From contig JAJAYX010000845.1 of assembly GCA_026785985.1 (NCBI GenBank), positions 1-10,491 on the forward strand: DNA of 10,491 nucleotides, given 5' to 3'. Shown in pieces: positions 1-7,192 of the stretch. Source of the DNA: Rudanella sp. GTDB taxonomy: Bacteria; Bacteroidota; Bacteroidia; Cytophagales; Spirosomataceae. The position numbers were made by a program, and so were the translations under genes. Each line of letters opens with the position of its first letter. Position 1 is the first letter of the stretch. The notes beneath the pieces were generated by a model. That model ran no database searches and was not told where the DNA came from. It saw only the letters and a program-made list of their open reading frames with translations.

Positions 1-424
1 CTTTGAAAAGTGACCCACTGTCCACCTCCACCCAATTGCCTTCGGGATAAAGCTGGTAGAGTTTGTGTTCGTCGTCGTCTTCTAATTGCCCACCCACAAT
101 GGCGTTGAGGTTGAACGAGAGACCGCTGGCCAAAATCGACTCTTTGTCTTCTTTAGCCACGCGCTTCACCTGTTCCCCAAAGGCATTCACAGCCTTATAG
201 AGTTTATTGAACGACCGGTCCTGTTCCGACAGCACCTCGCGAAAATAGGTGATAGCCTTGTCACGAACGGATCGAAGGCCCGATGTCATCACAAAAAGGG
301 AGTGATTTTCAACCTCGTGAACGGTAATTTTACGGTTGCTCGACACTTCGGTGCCGGAGGTCAGGCGGGTATCAGCAATAGCAACAAGGCCCGAACGAAC
401 CTTGATGCCCAGACAATAGGTCAT
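1..424 (-). CDS. Anbu-family proteasome-like peptidase, partial (C-terminal part beyond left edge)
   Basis: The first 141 codons are present; the gene runs off the left edge. Translation begins MTYCLGIKV, the typical start of the COG3484/Anbu (ancestral beta subunit) branch of N-terminal-nucleophile hydrolases. Removal of Met1 would expose Thr2 as nucleophile. Asp18 in the ADTR motif matches the conserved catalytic Asp, and Lys32 in NRKI is the candidate catalytic Lys, one residue closer to the N terminus than in Anbu sequences I recall. A segment FVMTSGLRSVRDKA and a later LNAIVGG strand fit the beta-hydrolase fold. Family members assemble into self-compartmentalised particles in the cytoplasm; their substrates are unknown. 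Anbu genes often sit with ATP-grasp, alpha-E and transglutaminase-like genes. None is visible here, so any partners would lie beyond the left edge. The next gene upstream ends 56 bases before this ATG. Confidence 0.85.
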   Translation of the reverse strand, partial: MTYCLGIKVRSGLVAIADTRLTSGTEVSSNRKITVHEVENHSLFVMTSGLRSVRDKAITYFREVLSEQDRSFNKLYKAVNAFGEQVKRVAKEDKESILASGLSFNLNAIVGGQLEDDDEHKLYQLYPEGNWVEVDSGSLFK

Positions 425-480
425 AGGGATTAATCGAATGCGAAGACCAAAAGTCGATAACAATGGTCAGAACTCAAATT

Positions 481-3072
481 TTAATTCTCTACTCTCACCT
501 CAACCTGAGCCGTATCGTCTTCGCCATTAACGTAGCCGTTGGCCATTATGGAGTCCGAATCGTTGGGGGTGGCATAAGTAATTTGGGCCGCTGTCGACTG
601 AACCCCTGCCGCCATTGCAGTGGCCACAAACGTGAGTGTAGCTGACCCACCAACCGGGATAGAGTTGATAATCCCCCGCGCACTGGCATTATTGAGATCC
701 ATGCCACTGGCCGACGAGGTGAACTGCAAGCCCGCTGGTAAGGGCTGTATTACCACCACACTGCTTGCCGTGCCCCCTCCCCGATTACTAACTACAAGGG
801 AAAAAGTAACTGTTTGCCCTATCCGAACAACCCGCTGACTAACAAGCAACTGGAGGCTCAAGTCAGCCGTTTGCGGGTCAGCAATAGGCTGGTTAGACTG
901 CACACCGGGCAGGGCCGTCTGGTTAGGGTTGGGCGAAGCATAAGTAGTACTACTGCTCTCGACAGTGCGAAGATCGGTAGCCGAAGCATCGTCCTGACCG
1001 TCGCCCGTGCCGGAGCCGGGTATGCTATTGGGATCGGCTTTTCCCGCCGACATAATCTGGGCAGCATTCTGATAATAGCCCGGCTGTTGCACCCGCACCT
1101 TGAAACGCTGTGTGATCGAGGTGTTCGGAGTCAATCCGTTAGCCAGTGTACTACTCAGAATACTATTAACCACCGACAAATTATCAGTGGTAGAAATAAA
1201 CTGGATATTGGCGGGCAGGCGGTTTTGCCAGCTCAAACTACCGGGATCGCAGGGGCCTTTGTTGGTGATGGTCAGCGCGTATTGCACATCGTCGCCCACC
1301 CGCAATACCCGTTTATCGACGGCCAGGCTCAGGGCTAAATCGGCCTGCCCCACCCCTACCGATAACGATCCGGGCGCAGAAACACAGCCATACACGGCAT
1401 CGGTTGCCTGAGCCGAATAGGTTCCGGTTGTCGTGACAGAAATAGATTGTGTAGTCTGATTGGTATTCCAGCGCACCGGGCTGGTGTTGGCCGATAGGGT
1501 TACGCTATTGACGGTACAAAAATCGGGTATGCCACCCACCGCGCTCACTGTCGGCTGGGCTGGGGCCGTATAAGCAGACACCGTTATGGCAGGTGGAAAC
1601 TGAATGCGCCCGTTGGTAGCCCGCAACCGAACGCCGTAGGTGCCAGCCCCCACAGTACGACTTTGGTTACTGGTTCCGTCGCCCCAGTTATATTCTGCAT
1701 AGCCGCTGGCAAAGCCCACAGTCAGGCCGGTGTTGCTGGTTGGGCAGGCAATACTGGCTAAGGGTTGTAACTGAGGAAGAACCGGGGAAATGCTGTCTAA
1801 AAGCGATTGTTGAGTCAGCACAGTTGTCCAGCGATTAGCAACTGCCTGTTGTCCTGAGGGCGAGTAATGTATTCCATCGGGACGCCAGCGGAGTGCGTGG
1901 TTGTTCCAATTGTCGTCGGCACTATAAGCCGGATTATCACGTTCGACTTCGTCAAGATCAGGGCCTTTATAAATATTATCTCTGAACTTTGGAATAGCCC
2001 GCTCCCCCCGATAAATCACTGAATCCTGGGCAGTCCGAACATTATTAAAAAGACCATCAGCGTAGGAATCTTTAGCCACAATAAACGCCAGGTCAGATAA
2101 GTTGAATTCTATTCGCATCTTGTCGATGACCCCCAAAAAATGCGTTTTAATGTCAGGGGTCTGGTTGCTGCGATCATTGATCCCATGCTGAAATAAAACA
2201 GCCCGCAGCCCCGTTGAGGGCACGTACAAATTCATAATATTACGCATATTGGCATAGGGCATACGTAAATCATAACGGATCCAGCCGTGCGCAAACGGAA
2301 TATCGTAGGCCGATTTATAAACATGTTCCATGTTTGACCCGCCGAATCCGGCATTATAAAACAAAACAGGAACACCCAGTTGTTGCACCAACTGATCGCC
2401 AAGTTTACCCCAATACCAAGACATTTGTGCAAAAGGAGAAGCTCCCACCCAGGTATCCCACTTAGTAAAATTTGCTAGTCCAAACAGATAGCGATTATCA
2501 GCCGTTTGTTCGTACAGTGTGAAAGCTGGATTGACAAATGGTAAAGAATTATTTTCGTTAATGCGCACACTATTAACGCGATCATCCGCAGCTCCATCCA
2601 GCGTGGGGCAATAGTTGCAGTTGTAGCTACACATCGTCGTACTGCAAGTCGATCCCTGCGCATTGGAATGGCCCAAAATGGCATATACTTCGCCCACGCC
2701 AACCCGCTCGATTACATCGGTGCCAACGACCGCGCTGTTGCGAATTCCCCGAAAATTGAGTTGATACCAGCCGCCCAAGAGCGTCAAATTACCCACAAAC
2801 TGCCCGTTGGCGGGGTTCGTTTGCACGGTTGTCCAGGCCACCGTGGTGGCCGAAGTAACGCGATTGATCACCTGCACTTCGACCCGATCCAATGCCGTAA
2901 TGAAGCTTCCCGCCACCTGAAATGTAGCCTGATTGGTGTTGCTCCGTTGAAAAACCATTCGGTTAAGCGGATAAGTAGCGTCGAGTTGGGCCACAACGTT
3001 CTGGCTTACCAGCAACAAAAACAGCCGAAAACCGAGTACAGATCGTGTACGGGCTGTAAAAACAAATTGCAT
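481..3072 (-). CDS. Secreted SGNH-hydrolase (sialate O-acetylesterase-like) with Ig-like and two DUF11 domains
   Basis: 863 residues from the ATG at 3072. This start is preferred to a longer reading from 3111 because AAGGA lies just upstream and a clear signal peptide follows (basic start, hydrophobic FRLFLLLV, cleavage near VVAQ). Order: N-terminal beta domain (about 30-120); SGNH hydrolase (about 126-420); two Ig/PKD-like segments (about 435-575, including YNWGDGTS); DUF11 repeat 1 (577-705) and repeat 2 (736-863). SGNH blocks are complete: Ser136 in GHSN, the GFGG loop (243-246), Asn299 in HGIND, and Asp399/His402 in DGIHYS. The family removes acetyl or similar esters from glycans, outside the cytoplasm; the exact substrate cannot be read. 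DUF11 repeats usually act as stalks or adhesive modules in large surface proteins. The chain ends right after the second repeat, with no recognisable type IX secretion C-terminal domain. Confidence 0.85.
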   Translation of the reverse strand: MQFVFTARTRSVLGFRLFLLLVSQNVVAQLDATYPLNRMVFQRSNTNQATFQVAGSFITALDRVEVQVINRVTSATTVAWTTVQTNPANGQFVGNLTLLGGWYQLNFRGIRNSAVVGTDVIERVGVGEVYAILGHSNAQGSTCSTTMCSYNCNYCPTLDGAADDRVNSVRINENNSLPFVNPAFTLYEQTADNRYLFGLANFTKWDTWVGASPFAQMSWYWGKLGDQLVQQLGVPVLFYNAGFGGSNMEHVYKSAYDIPFAHGWIRYDLRMPYANMRNIMNLYVPSTGLRAVLFQHGINDRSNQTPDIKTHFLGVIDKMRIEFNLSDLAFIVAKDSYADGLFNNVRTAQDSVIYRGERAIPKFRDNIYKGPDLDEVERDNPAYSADDNWNNHALRWRPDGIHYSPSGQQAVANRWTTVLTQQSLLDSISPVLPQLQPLASIACPTSNTGLTVGFASGYAEYNWGDGTSNQSRTVGAGTYGVRLRATNGRIQFPPAITVSAYTAPAQPTVSAVGGIPDFCTVNSVTLSANTSPVRWNTNQTTQSISVTTTGTYSAQATDAVYGCVSAPGSLSVGVGQADLALSLAVDKRVLRVGDDVQYALTITNKGPCDPGSLSWQNRLPANIQFISTTDNLSVVNSILSSTLANGLTPNTSITQRFKVRVQQPGYYQNAAQIMSAGKADPNSIPGSGTGDGQDDASATDLRTVESSSTTYASPNPNQTALPGVQSNQPIADPQTADLSLQLLVSQRVVRIGQTVTFSLVVSNRGGGTASSVVVIQPLPAGLQFTSSASGMDLNNASARGIINSIPVGGSATLTFVATAMAAGVQSTAAQITYATPNDSDSIMANGYVNGEDDTAQVEVRVEN

Positions 3073-3089
3073 AATTCCTTCTTTGCTTT

Positions 3090-3115
3090 TTGATTGACAA
3101 AAAAATATCAATCAA
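3090..3115 (-). promoter_or_regulatory. Inverted repeat in the upstream region of the SGNH hydrolase gene
   Basis: TTGATTG (3090-3096) and CAATCAA (3109-3115) form perfect 7-bp arms around a 12-base A/T-rich loop, ending 17 bases before the ATG at 3072. Read on the minus strand, the loop carries TATTTTTTTG, similar to the Bacteroidota -7 element TAnnTTTG but with two extra bases of spacing. It may be an operator over the promoter or a 5' leader hairpin; the sequence alone cannot say which. Confidence 0.35.
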
Positions 3116-3126
3116 GGTTGTCTCTC

Positions 3127-3148
3127 CACTAATCCAGGCACACTAATC
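3127..3148. repeat. Direct repeat pair CACTAATC in divergent intergenic region
   Basis: CACTAATC occurs at 3127-3134 and 3141-3148, a 14-base period, about 55-75 bases upstream of the SGNH hydrolase ATG (GATTAGTG on its coding strand). Tandem half-sites at about 1.4 helical turns would suit an activator or response regulator. No such regulator is encoded in the window. The match is only 8 bases, so chance is possible. Confidence 0.3.
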
Positions 3149-3292
3149 TTCCATGCAACCAGATCGCAATTTAAGGCTATTTTGGCATAAGCCATGTTAA
3201 AATTTACTACCTGGCGAAATCCTAAATCACTTGCCTAATGGTTATGATTTGCGTTGCTTTGTAGTAAGGAACACCAGAAAGACCTGAACCAC

Positions 3293-3784
3293 ATGCAATT
3301 TGACGACGAGGACGACGACGGATTTGATTGGGAAGAGTTTGAACGGAACTATGATCCCATTGAAGCTCAGCGCGAGATGGAGGCCGAAAACCGCCGAATC
3401 GAGCAACTTCCGGTTTTGAAAAAAGCCAATGAAATCTTAGAAATCACCGAAGCCATCACCAGCACCATTAACGAAGAAGACGATGTGCTGATGATGAGCG
3501 AGCAAATGCTGGCCAATGCCATGATGCTGCCGTCTAAAATTGTGGGTGCCGAAGGAGCCGACCTCTACACACTTCGCATGGAAAATGCCGTAATCATTAA
3601 AACGCACGCCCGCGAACTACTGACCCAAACCAATTATCTCCGCGCCGAAAAACTTTCTGACCCGGCCTATATCAAACTCCTGCGCGACGAAATCGAAAAC
3701 TTTCGGGTATTGTTTGTAGCCTGGATCAATAGCTTCGATAAAACCAACGACATTCCCGACGATTGGGGGCTTTTCAACAGCTAA
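3293..3784 (+). CDS. Acidic hypothetical protein upstream of rsmA
   Basis: 163 residues from the ATG at 3293. An in-frame TTG at 3254 would add 13 residues (CSKEHQKDLNH region) that look non-coding, so the ATG is preferred. I do not recognise the family. The N terminus is strongly acidic (FDDEDDDGFDWEEFE), followed by what looks like a mostly alpha-helical protein rich in Glu, Leu and Ala, with a Met-rich stretch (MMSEQMLANAMMLPSK, about 70-85) and a C-terminal helix with FRVLFVAWINSFD. No signal peptide, membrane segment or cysteine is seen, so it is probably cytosolic. It ends 35 bases before the rsmA start and is probably part of the same plus-strand cluster. A role as a conserved companion of RsmA is possible from position only; function is unknown. 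Confidence 0.8.
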   Translation: MQFDDEDDDGFDWEEFERNYDPIEAQREMEAENRRIEQLPVLKKANEILEITEAITSTINEEDDVLMMSEQMLANAMMLPSKIVGAEGADLYTLRMENAVIIKTHARELLTQTNYLRAEKLSDPAYIKLLRDEIENFRVLFVAWINSFDKTNDIPDDWGLFNS

Positions 3785-3789
3785 AACCG

Positions 3790-3797
3790 TACCTTTG
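3790..3797 (+). promoter_or_regulatory. Putative Bacteroidota -7 promoter element (TAnnTTTG) for rsmA-mgtE
   Basis: TACCTTTG matches the TAnnTTTG consensus of the Bacteroidota primary sigma factor exactly and lies in the 35-base gap before rsmA. Transcription starting about 7 bases downstream would give a leader of roughly 15 bases before the GTG at 3820. A -33 TTTG is not clear; TTG at 3763-3765 is the nearest and is spaced too far away by a few bases. Eight bases with two free positions can arise by chance. Confidence 0.45.
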
Positions 3798-3819
3798 CGG
3801 CCTGAAACCCCAGCGCCCT

Positions 3820-4602
3820 GTGTACGTAAAACCCAAAAAAAGTCTCGGTCAGCATTTTCTTACCGACGACACCATTGCTCAGAGCATTGCTGAGTTACTC
3901 AGTGGCCACGGCGAGTATAAACACGTACTCGAAATTGGCCCCGGAACGGGTGTTTTAACCCGGTTCCTGCTGCCCAATCCCAATTTTGAAACCCATGCCG
4001 TGGAACTCGACCGCGAGTCGGTGGCGTATCTGAAAAAGGCTTACCCCGCGTTGACACCCCGATTGATCGAAGGCGATTTTCTGGAAATGAAACCCGCTGA
4101 TTACCTGCCCAACCTGCCCGAAACGGAGCCGTTTGCCATTATTGGCAACTTTCCGTACAACATCTCATCGCAGATTTTCTTTAACGTCCTCGACTACCGT
4201 GACCGGATCACGGAGGTGGTTTGCATGTTGCAGCGCGAGGTGGCTCAACGCCTGGCTTCCCCCCCCGGCAAAAAACAGTATGGCATTCTCAGTGTATTTC
4301 TGCAAGCCTGGTACGACGTTAAATATGAGTTTACGGTACCACCGGAAGTATTCGATCCGCCCCCAAAAGTGCATTCGGGCGTAATCAGCGTCCGACGCAA
4401 TAATAGCACGGAACTCGGTTGCAACGAACGCCGGTTCATTCAGGTGGTGAAGCATGGGTTTAATCAACGCCGGAAAACGCTCCGCAACGCCCTCAAACCC
4501 CTCGACATTACCGAGGCAGCCGCCAGCAGCCGCTTCATGGATCTCCGTGCCGAACAACTCAGCGTCGCCGATTTTGTGGAGTTGACAAATATGATGACAT
4601 GA
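3820..4602 (+). CDS. rsmA: 16S rRNA (adenine(1518)-N(6)/adenine(1519)-N(6))-dimethyltransferase RsmA/KsgA
   Basis: 260 residues. RsmA dimethylates two adjacent adenines in the 3'-terminal hairpin of 16S rRNA, using S-adenosylmethionine, late in 30S assembly. Seen in order: the SLGQHFL signature (8-14), the SAM-binding loop EIGPGTG (38-44), acidic Glu62 in VELD, EGDF (84-87), the catalytic NFPYN motif (110-114), VPPEVFDPPPKVHS substrate-side loop, and a C-terminal helical domain with FNQRRKTLRNAL. The length is normal for the family. I place the start at the GTG at 3820, giving MYVKPKKSLGQ. A TTG at 3763 would overlap the preceding gene by 22 bases and add residues the family lacks. A TAnnTTTG element lies just upstream. 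The stop overlaps the mgtE start by 4 bases (ATGA), pointing to translational coupling. Confidence 0.95.
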   Translation: MYVKPKKSLGQHFLTDDTIAQSIAELLSGHGEYKHVLEIGPGTGVLTRFLLPNPNFETHAVELDRESVAYLKKAYPALTPRLIEGDFLEMKPADYLPNLPETEPFAIIGNFPYNISSQIFFNVLDYRDRITEVVCMLQREVAQRLASPPGKKQYGILSVFLQAWYDVKYEFTVPPEVFDPPPKVHSGVISVRRNNSTELGCNERRFIQVVKHGFNQRRKTLRNALKPLDITEAAASSRFMDLRAEQLSVADFVELTNMMT

Positions 4603-5951
4603 CCTTTGAACTCACTAAAGAATACCTCGGCCAGATTCAGGAGGCCATCGACGTTCGCGACGACACCCGGTTGCGAACCGAGATGGAAGACCTGTATCCT
4701 GCCGATATTTCGGGTATTCTTTATGAGTTGGATACCGACCACGCACACTACCTGCTGACTCTGCTCGACAATCGGATCGGTGCCGAAATTCTGGCTAACC
4801 TCGACCCCGCTGTCCGGCTCGATTTGCTGGCGACCTTCAACTCCGAAGAACTCGCCCCCCTCGTGAACGTGATGGACTCCGACGATGCCGTGGATTTGCT
4901 CAACGAGCAACCTATTCGCAGCCGCGAGGAGATTATTGCCCTGCTTGAAGATCGTGAACAGGCCCGCTTCATTCTTGATCTGCTCCACTACGACGAAGAC
5001 GTGGCCGGAGGCCTGATGCAGAAGGAGTTAATCAAAATAAACGTGAACCTAACGGTGAACGGCTGTATTGAGGAGATTCGGGAGCAGGCCGAAAATGTGG
5101 AGAAAGTGTATTCGGTTTATGTGGTCGATGACGTGGGGAAACTGCTTGGTTTGGTTTCCCTGAAAAAGATTGTGCTGGCCTATCCAACCGCCAAAATCGC
5201 TGACATTTACGATAAAGACATCATTTTCGTGGAAACCTACCGGCCCGTTGACGAGGTGGCCGAGGTGATGCAACGCTACGATTTGGACGCGATTCCGGTG
5301 GTGAATGTGCAGGGCCGCCTGCTGGGCCGCATCACCATCGACGACGTGGTGGACGTGATCACCGAACAGGCCGAAGAAGACATCCAGGTGATTTCGGGTT
5401 TGTCGGGCGAGGTGGAGGAAGACGACAGCGTTTGGGCGCGGTCGAAAGTGCAGTTACCCTGGCTCGTTGCGGGGGCCGTAGGGAGTTTGCTGGCGGCCAC
5501 GGTTATCAATGGCTTTCAGACCGAGTTAGGCAAAATTGCGGCTTTGGCGGCTTTCATCCCGATTATCGGCTCCACAGGCGGCAACGTGGGCATTCAAACC
5601 TCTTCGCTCATTCTGCAAAGCCTCGCCGATACCTCGGGCCTGAGTACCTCACTTGGTCAACGGTTATTCCGAACGCTTTTGGTCGCGGTTATCAATGGTT
5701 TAGTGGTAGGGCTGATTGCCGGCACTTACACCTTCCTGATTGGGCAACCGCGTTTGTTTCCGGTGGTGGCCACGTCCTTGCTGGCGGTGGTATTGCTGGC
5801 TTCGTTTATGGGCACCGTTACGCCCCTGTTGCTCAACCGCATCGGCATCAACCCGGCGGTTGCATCGGGGCCGTTCATCACCACGGCCAACGATTTGATT
5901 GGCATCGGGGTCTATTTTCTGATTGCCGATTTGCTGCTGACGGAGTTGTGA
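4599..5951 (+). CDS. mgtE: Magnesium transporter MgtE
   Basis: 450 residues, full length. MgtE is a dimeric Mg2+ channel of the inner membrane, gated by its own cytosolic Mg2+-sensing domains. Seen: MgtE N superhelical domain (about 20-125, with repeated DLLAxF/LNEQP helices), two CBS domains (about 135-200 and 203-262; YSVYVVDDVGKLLG and DAIPVVNVQGRLLG are the typical strands), a plug-helix region, and a C-terminal membrane domain of about five helices from 286 to 450. The pore signature IPIIGSTGGNVGIQTSS (320-336) is intact. Asp432 in TTANDLIG matches the pore Mg2+-binding Asp of the Thermus thermophilus protein, even in number. It starts inside the rsmA stop (4-base ATGA overlap), so translation is probably coupled. 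No Mg2+ riboswitch can be present between the two genes. Confidence 0.96.
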   Translation: MTFELTKEYLGQIQEAIDVRDDTRLRTEMEDLYPADISGILYELDTDHAHYLLTLLDNRIGAEILANLDPAVRLDLLATFNSEELAPLVNVMDSDDAVDLLNEQPIRSREEIIALLEDREQARFILDLLHYDEDVAGGLMQKELIKINVNLTVNGCIEEIREQAENVEKVYSVYVVDDVGKLLGLVSLKKIVLAYPTAKIADIYDKDIIFVETYRPVDEVAEVMQRYDLDAIPVVNVQGRLLGRITIDDVVDVITEQAEEDIQVISGLSGEVEEDDSVWARSKVQLPWLVAGAVGSLLAATVINGFQTELGKIAALAAFIPIIGSTGGNVGIQTSSLILQSLADTSGLSTSLGQRLFRTLLVAVINGLVVGLIAGTYTFLIGQPRLFPVVATSLLAVVLLASFMGTVTPLLLNRIGINPAVASGPFITTANDLIGIGVYFLIADLLLTEL

Positions 5952-6072
5952 GGATTTGAGATACAGATTTTTAGTTGCAATTAATAATACCCGCTAACTT
6001 ACCAAACTATAAAGTGTCAACCAGTTTACTGTCAAGCGTTTACCATTTGATGAATATGCCTGCGTTGTAAAG
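5952..6072. other. Convergent intergenic region, nothing recognised
   Basis: This A/T-rich stretch lies between the mgtE stop and the end of the minus-strand short ORF. I looked for a stem followed by a T run and found only weak 5-base arms (AAACT/AGTTT near 6005-6030). No repeat, RNA gene or coding potential is apparent. Confidence 0.4.
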
Positions 6073-6222
6073 TCACGTCGCTGGCGTTGCGGAAGACGGG
6101 CTGCTCACTACCGGTGCCCGGATGGCTTTTCCGTCTTTGACAAATACGGGTGATTGTTGGGCCAGGGCCGTGGTGATGGTCAACAGGATAACGGCAACAA
6201 AGGAACTGAACGTGGTTTTCAT
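6073..6222 (-). pseudogene. Short signal-peptide ORF, probable N-terminal remnant of a YHS-domain protein
   Basis: 49 codons from the ATG at 6222 to TGA at 6073. The start MKTTFSSFVAVILLTI ... ALAQ is a clean signal peptide. The mature part opens SPVFVKDGKAIR, then changes into a Pro/Ser/Ala-rich tail. In secreted YHS-domain proteins of Bacteroidota the segment after the signal is of the form GKAIRGYDPVAYF, and the broken YHS gene at 8705-9182 in this window reads NGLAIQGYDP at the same place. I infer that a second YHS gene was cut just after the codons for AIR, leaving a stub. Other readings are possible: a real short secreted peptide, or a frameshift, since the neighbouring frame stays open after AIR for about 24 codons without resembling YHS. 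It follows the alpha/beta hydrolase gene on the same strand. Confidence 0.4.
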
Positions 6223-6279
6223 ACTGAAGTTAGTGTTTACTTTGGTTAAAAATTGATTGCTGATGACGTGTAATCTGGC

Positions 6280-7176
6280 CTATAAGCCACGGGTAAGTTG
6301 ATGAAGGATGGCGTCGTGGATCAGGTCCGGTCGACTCCAGGGAATAAAGTGATTCATGTTGGGAATCATCTGAATGGTAACGGGGGCATTAATCAGCATC
6401 CGCTTGGCAAACAGTGCGTTAGCCGGTGACACCAGCGGGTCGTCTTCACCCAGAATCACCGATACAGGCACCCGAATAGTGGTCCAGAGGGGAAGCATCT
6501 GTTGGAGTTCATCCTTCAGTGGCAGAATCTCCTGGTTGCTCACCCTAAGCTCGACAGGGAGCCAGTAGCGAACCGGGAACGCATTGCCCACGGGTCGATA
6601 CCACTCTTTTTTCTCCAGGTCGGGGTCGATAGACGGGGCCACCAGAATCAGCCCGCCCACCCGGTCGGGAAAGTCCATGGCCAGCCGGGCCGCCACAGGA
6701 CCGCCCAGCGAATGCCCCACCAGAATCGGTTTTTGCGTTGACCGGCTCAGGTCCAGCAGCGGAGCAAGGGCCGCCACCTGTGCTTTCAGCGAGCGTTCAG
6801 CCTTACCCAATCCCGACTTACCAAAACCAGGCCTATCAACCGAAACCAACTGTGCCCGGCTGTAGAGCGTCGAGTCGGCCAGAAATCCGATGAAGGCATC
6901 CCACGACCCCGGCGAACCGTGAATAAACAGAACCATTGGCAACGTATCGGCTCCAGTCCGGGATCCTCCAGTCCGGGCGTAATGCACAGAACGGACTGTT
7001 TGACTTTCGGGGGTAAACCCAAACGTGAGTTTCACCGGCCGGTTGGCAAAATAGCGGGCCACTTTCTTGTCCGACATCCTGATCGAGATGCACTGCGGCA
7101 GCAGCAAAACAAGCAGCAACCCAATAAGCCCCACCAGACGCCAGCAGAAAACAGAACGGAACGCAACAGGTCGCAT
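6280..7176 (-). CDS. Alpha/beta-fold hydrolase, membrane-anchored or exported
   Basis: 298 residues from the ATG at 7176. The TTG at 7203 would overlap the LysE gene by 11 bases and is less likely. The N terminus has a basic start and a hydrophobic helix GLIGLLLVLLLPQC, so the enzyme is either a signal-anchor protein or a lipoprotein with an unusual lipobox (Gln before Cys29). The hydrolase domain has the oxyanion segment FIHGSPGS (about 84-91), VDRPGFGKS, nucleophile Ser156 in GHSLGG, acid Asp246 in GEDDPLV and base His276 in NMNHF: a complete triad. The RPGFG segment and domain order fit the broad epoxide hydrolase/haloalkane dehalogenase-like superfamily, but substrate cannot be assigned. 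It begins 16 bases after the LysE stop, so the two are probably co-transcribed. Confidence 0.88.
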   Translation of the reverse strand: MRPVAFRSVFCWRLVGLIGLLLVLLLPQCISIRMSDKKVARYFANRPVKLTFGFTPESQTVRSVHYARTGGSRTGADTLPMVLFIHGSPGSWDAFIGFLADSTLYSRAQLVSVDRPGFGKSGLGKAERSLKAQVAALAPLLDLSRSTQKPILVGHSLGGPVAARLAMDFPDRVGGLILVAPSIDPDLEKKEWYRPVGNAFPVRYWLPVELRVSNQEILPLKDELQQMLPLWTTIRVPVSVILGEDDPLVSPANALFAKRMLINAPVTIQMIPNMNHFIPWSRPDLIHDAILHQLTRGL

Positions 7177-7192
7177 AAAAAGGGGTTGACGC

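Noticed and set aside
814..1338. Open plus-strand frame of 174 codons, and others at 86-433, 463-645 and 2668-3093
   Set aside because: They are antisense to the SGNH and Anbu genes, whose minus-strand frames show complete family motifs. The plus-strand translations show no recognisable domain.
4165..4988. Minus-strand open frames opposite rsmA and mgtE
   Set aside because: Antisense shadows of two clearly conserved genes; no independent start signal or domain.
5432..5959. Plus-strand frame of 175 codons inside mgtE
   Set aside because: Out-of-frame reading of the MgtE membrane domain; the in-frame protein carries the pore motif and Asp432.
5952..6072. Rho-independent terminator after mgtE
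   Set aside because: Only 5-base arms with a long loop and no following T run were found.
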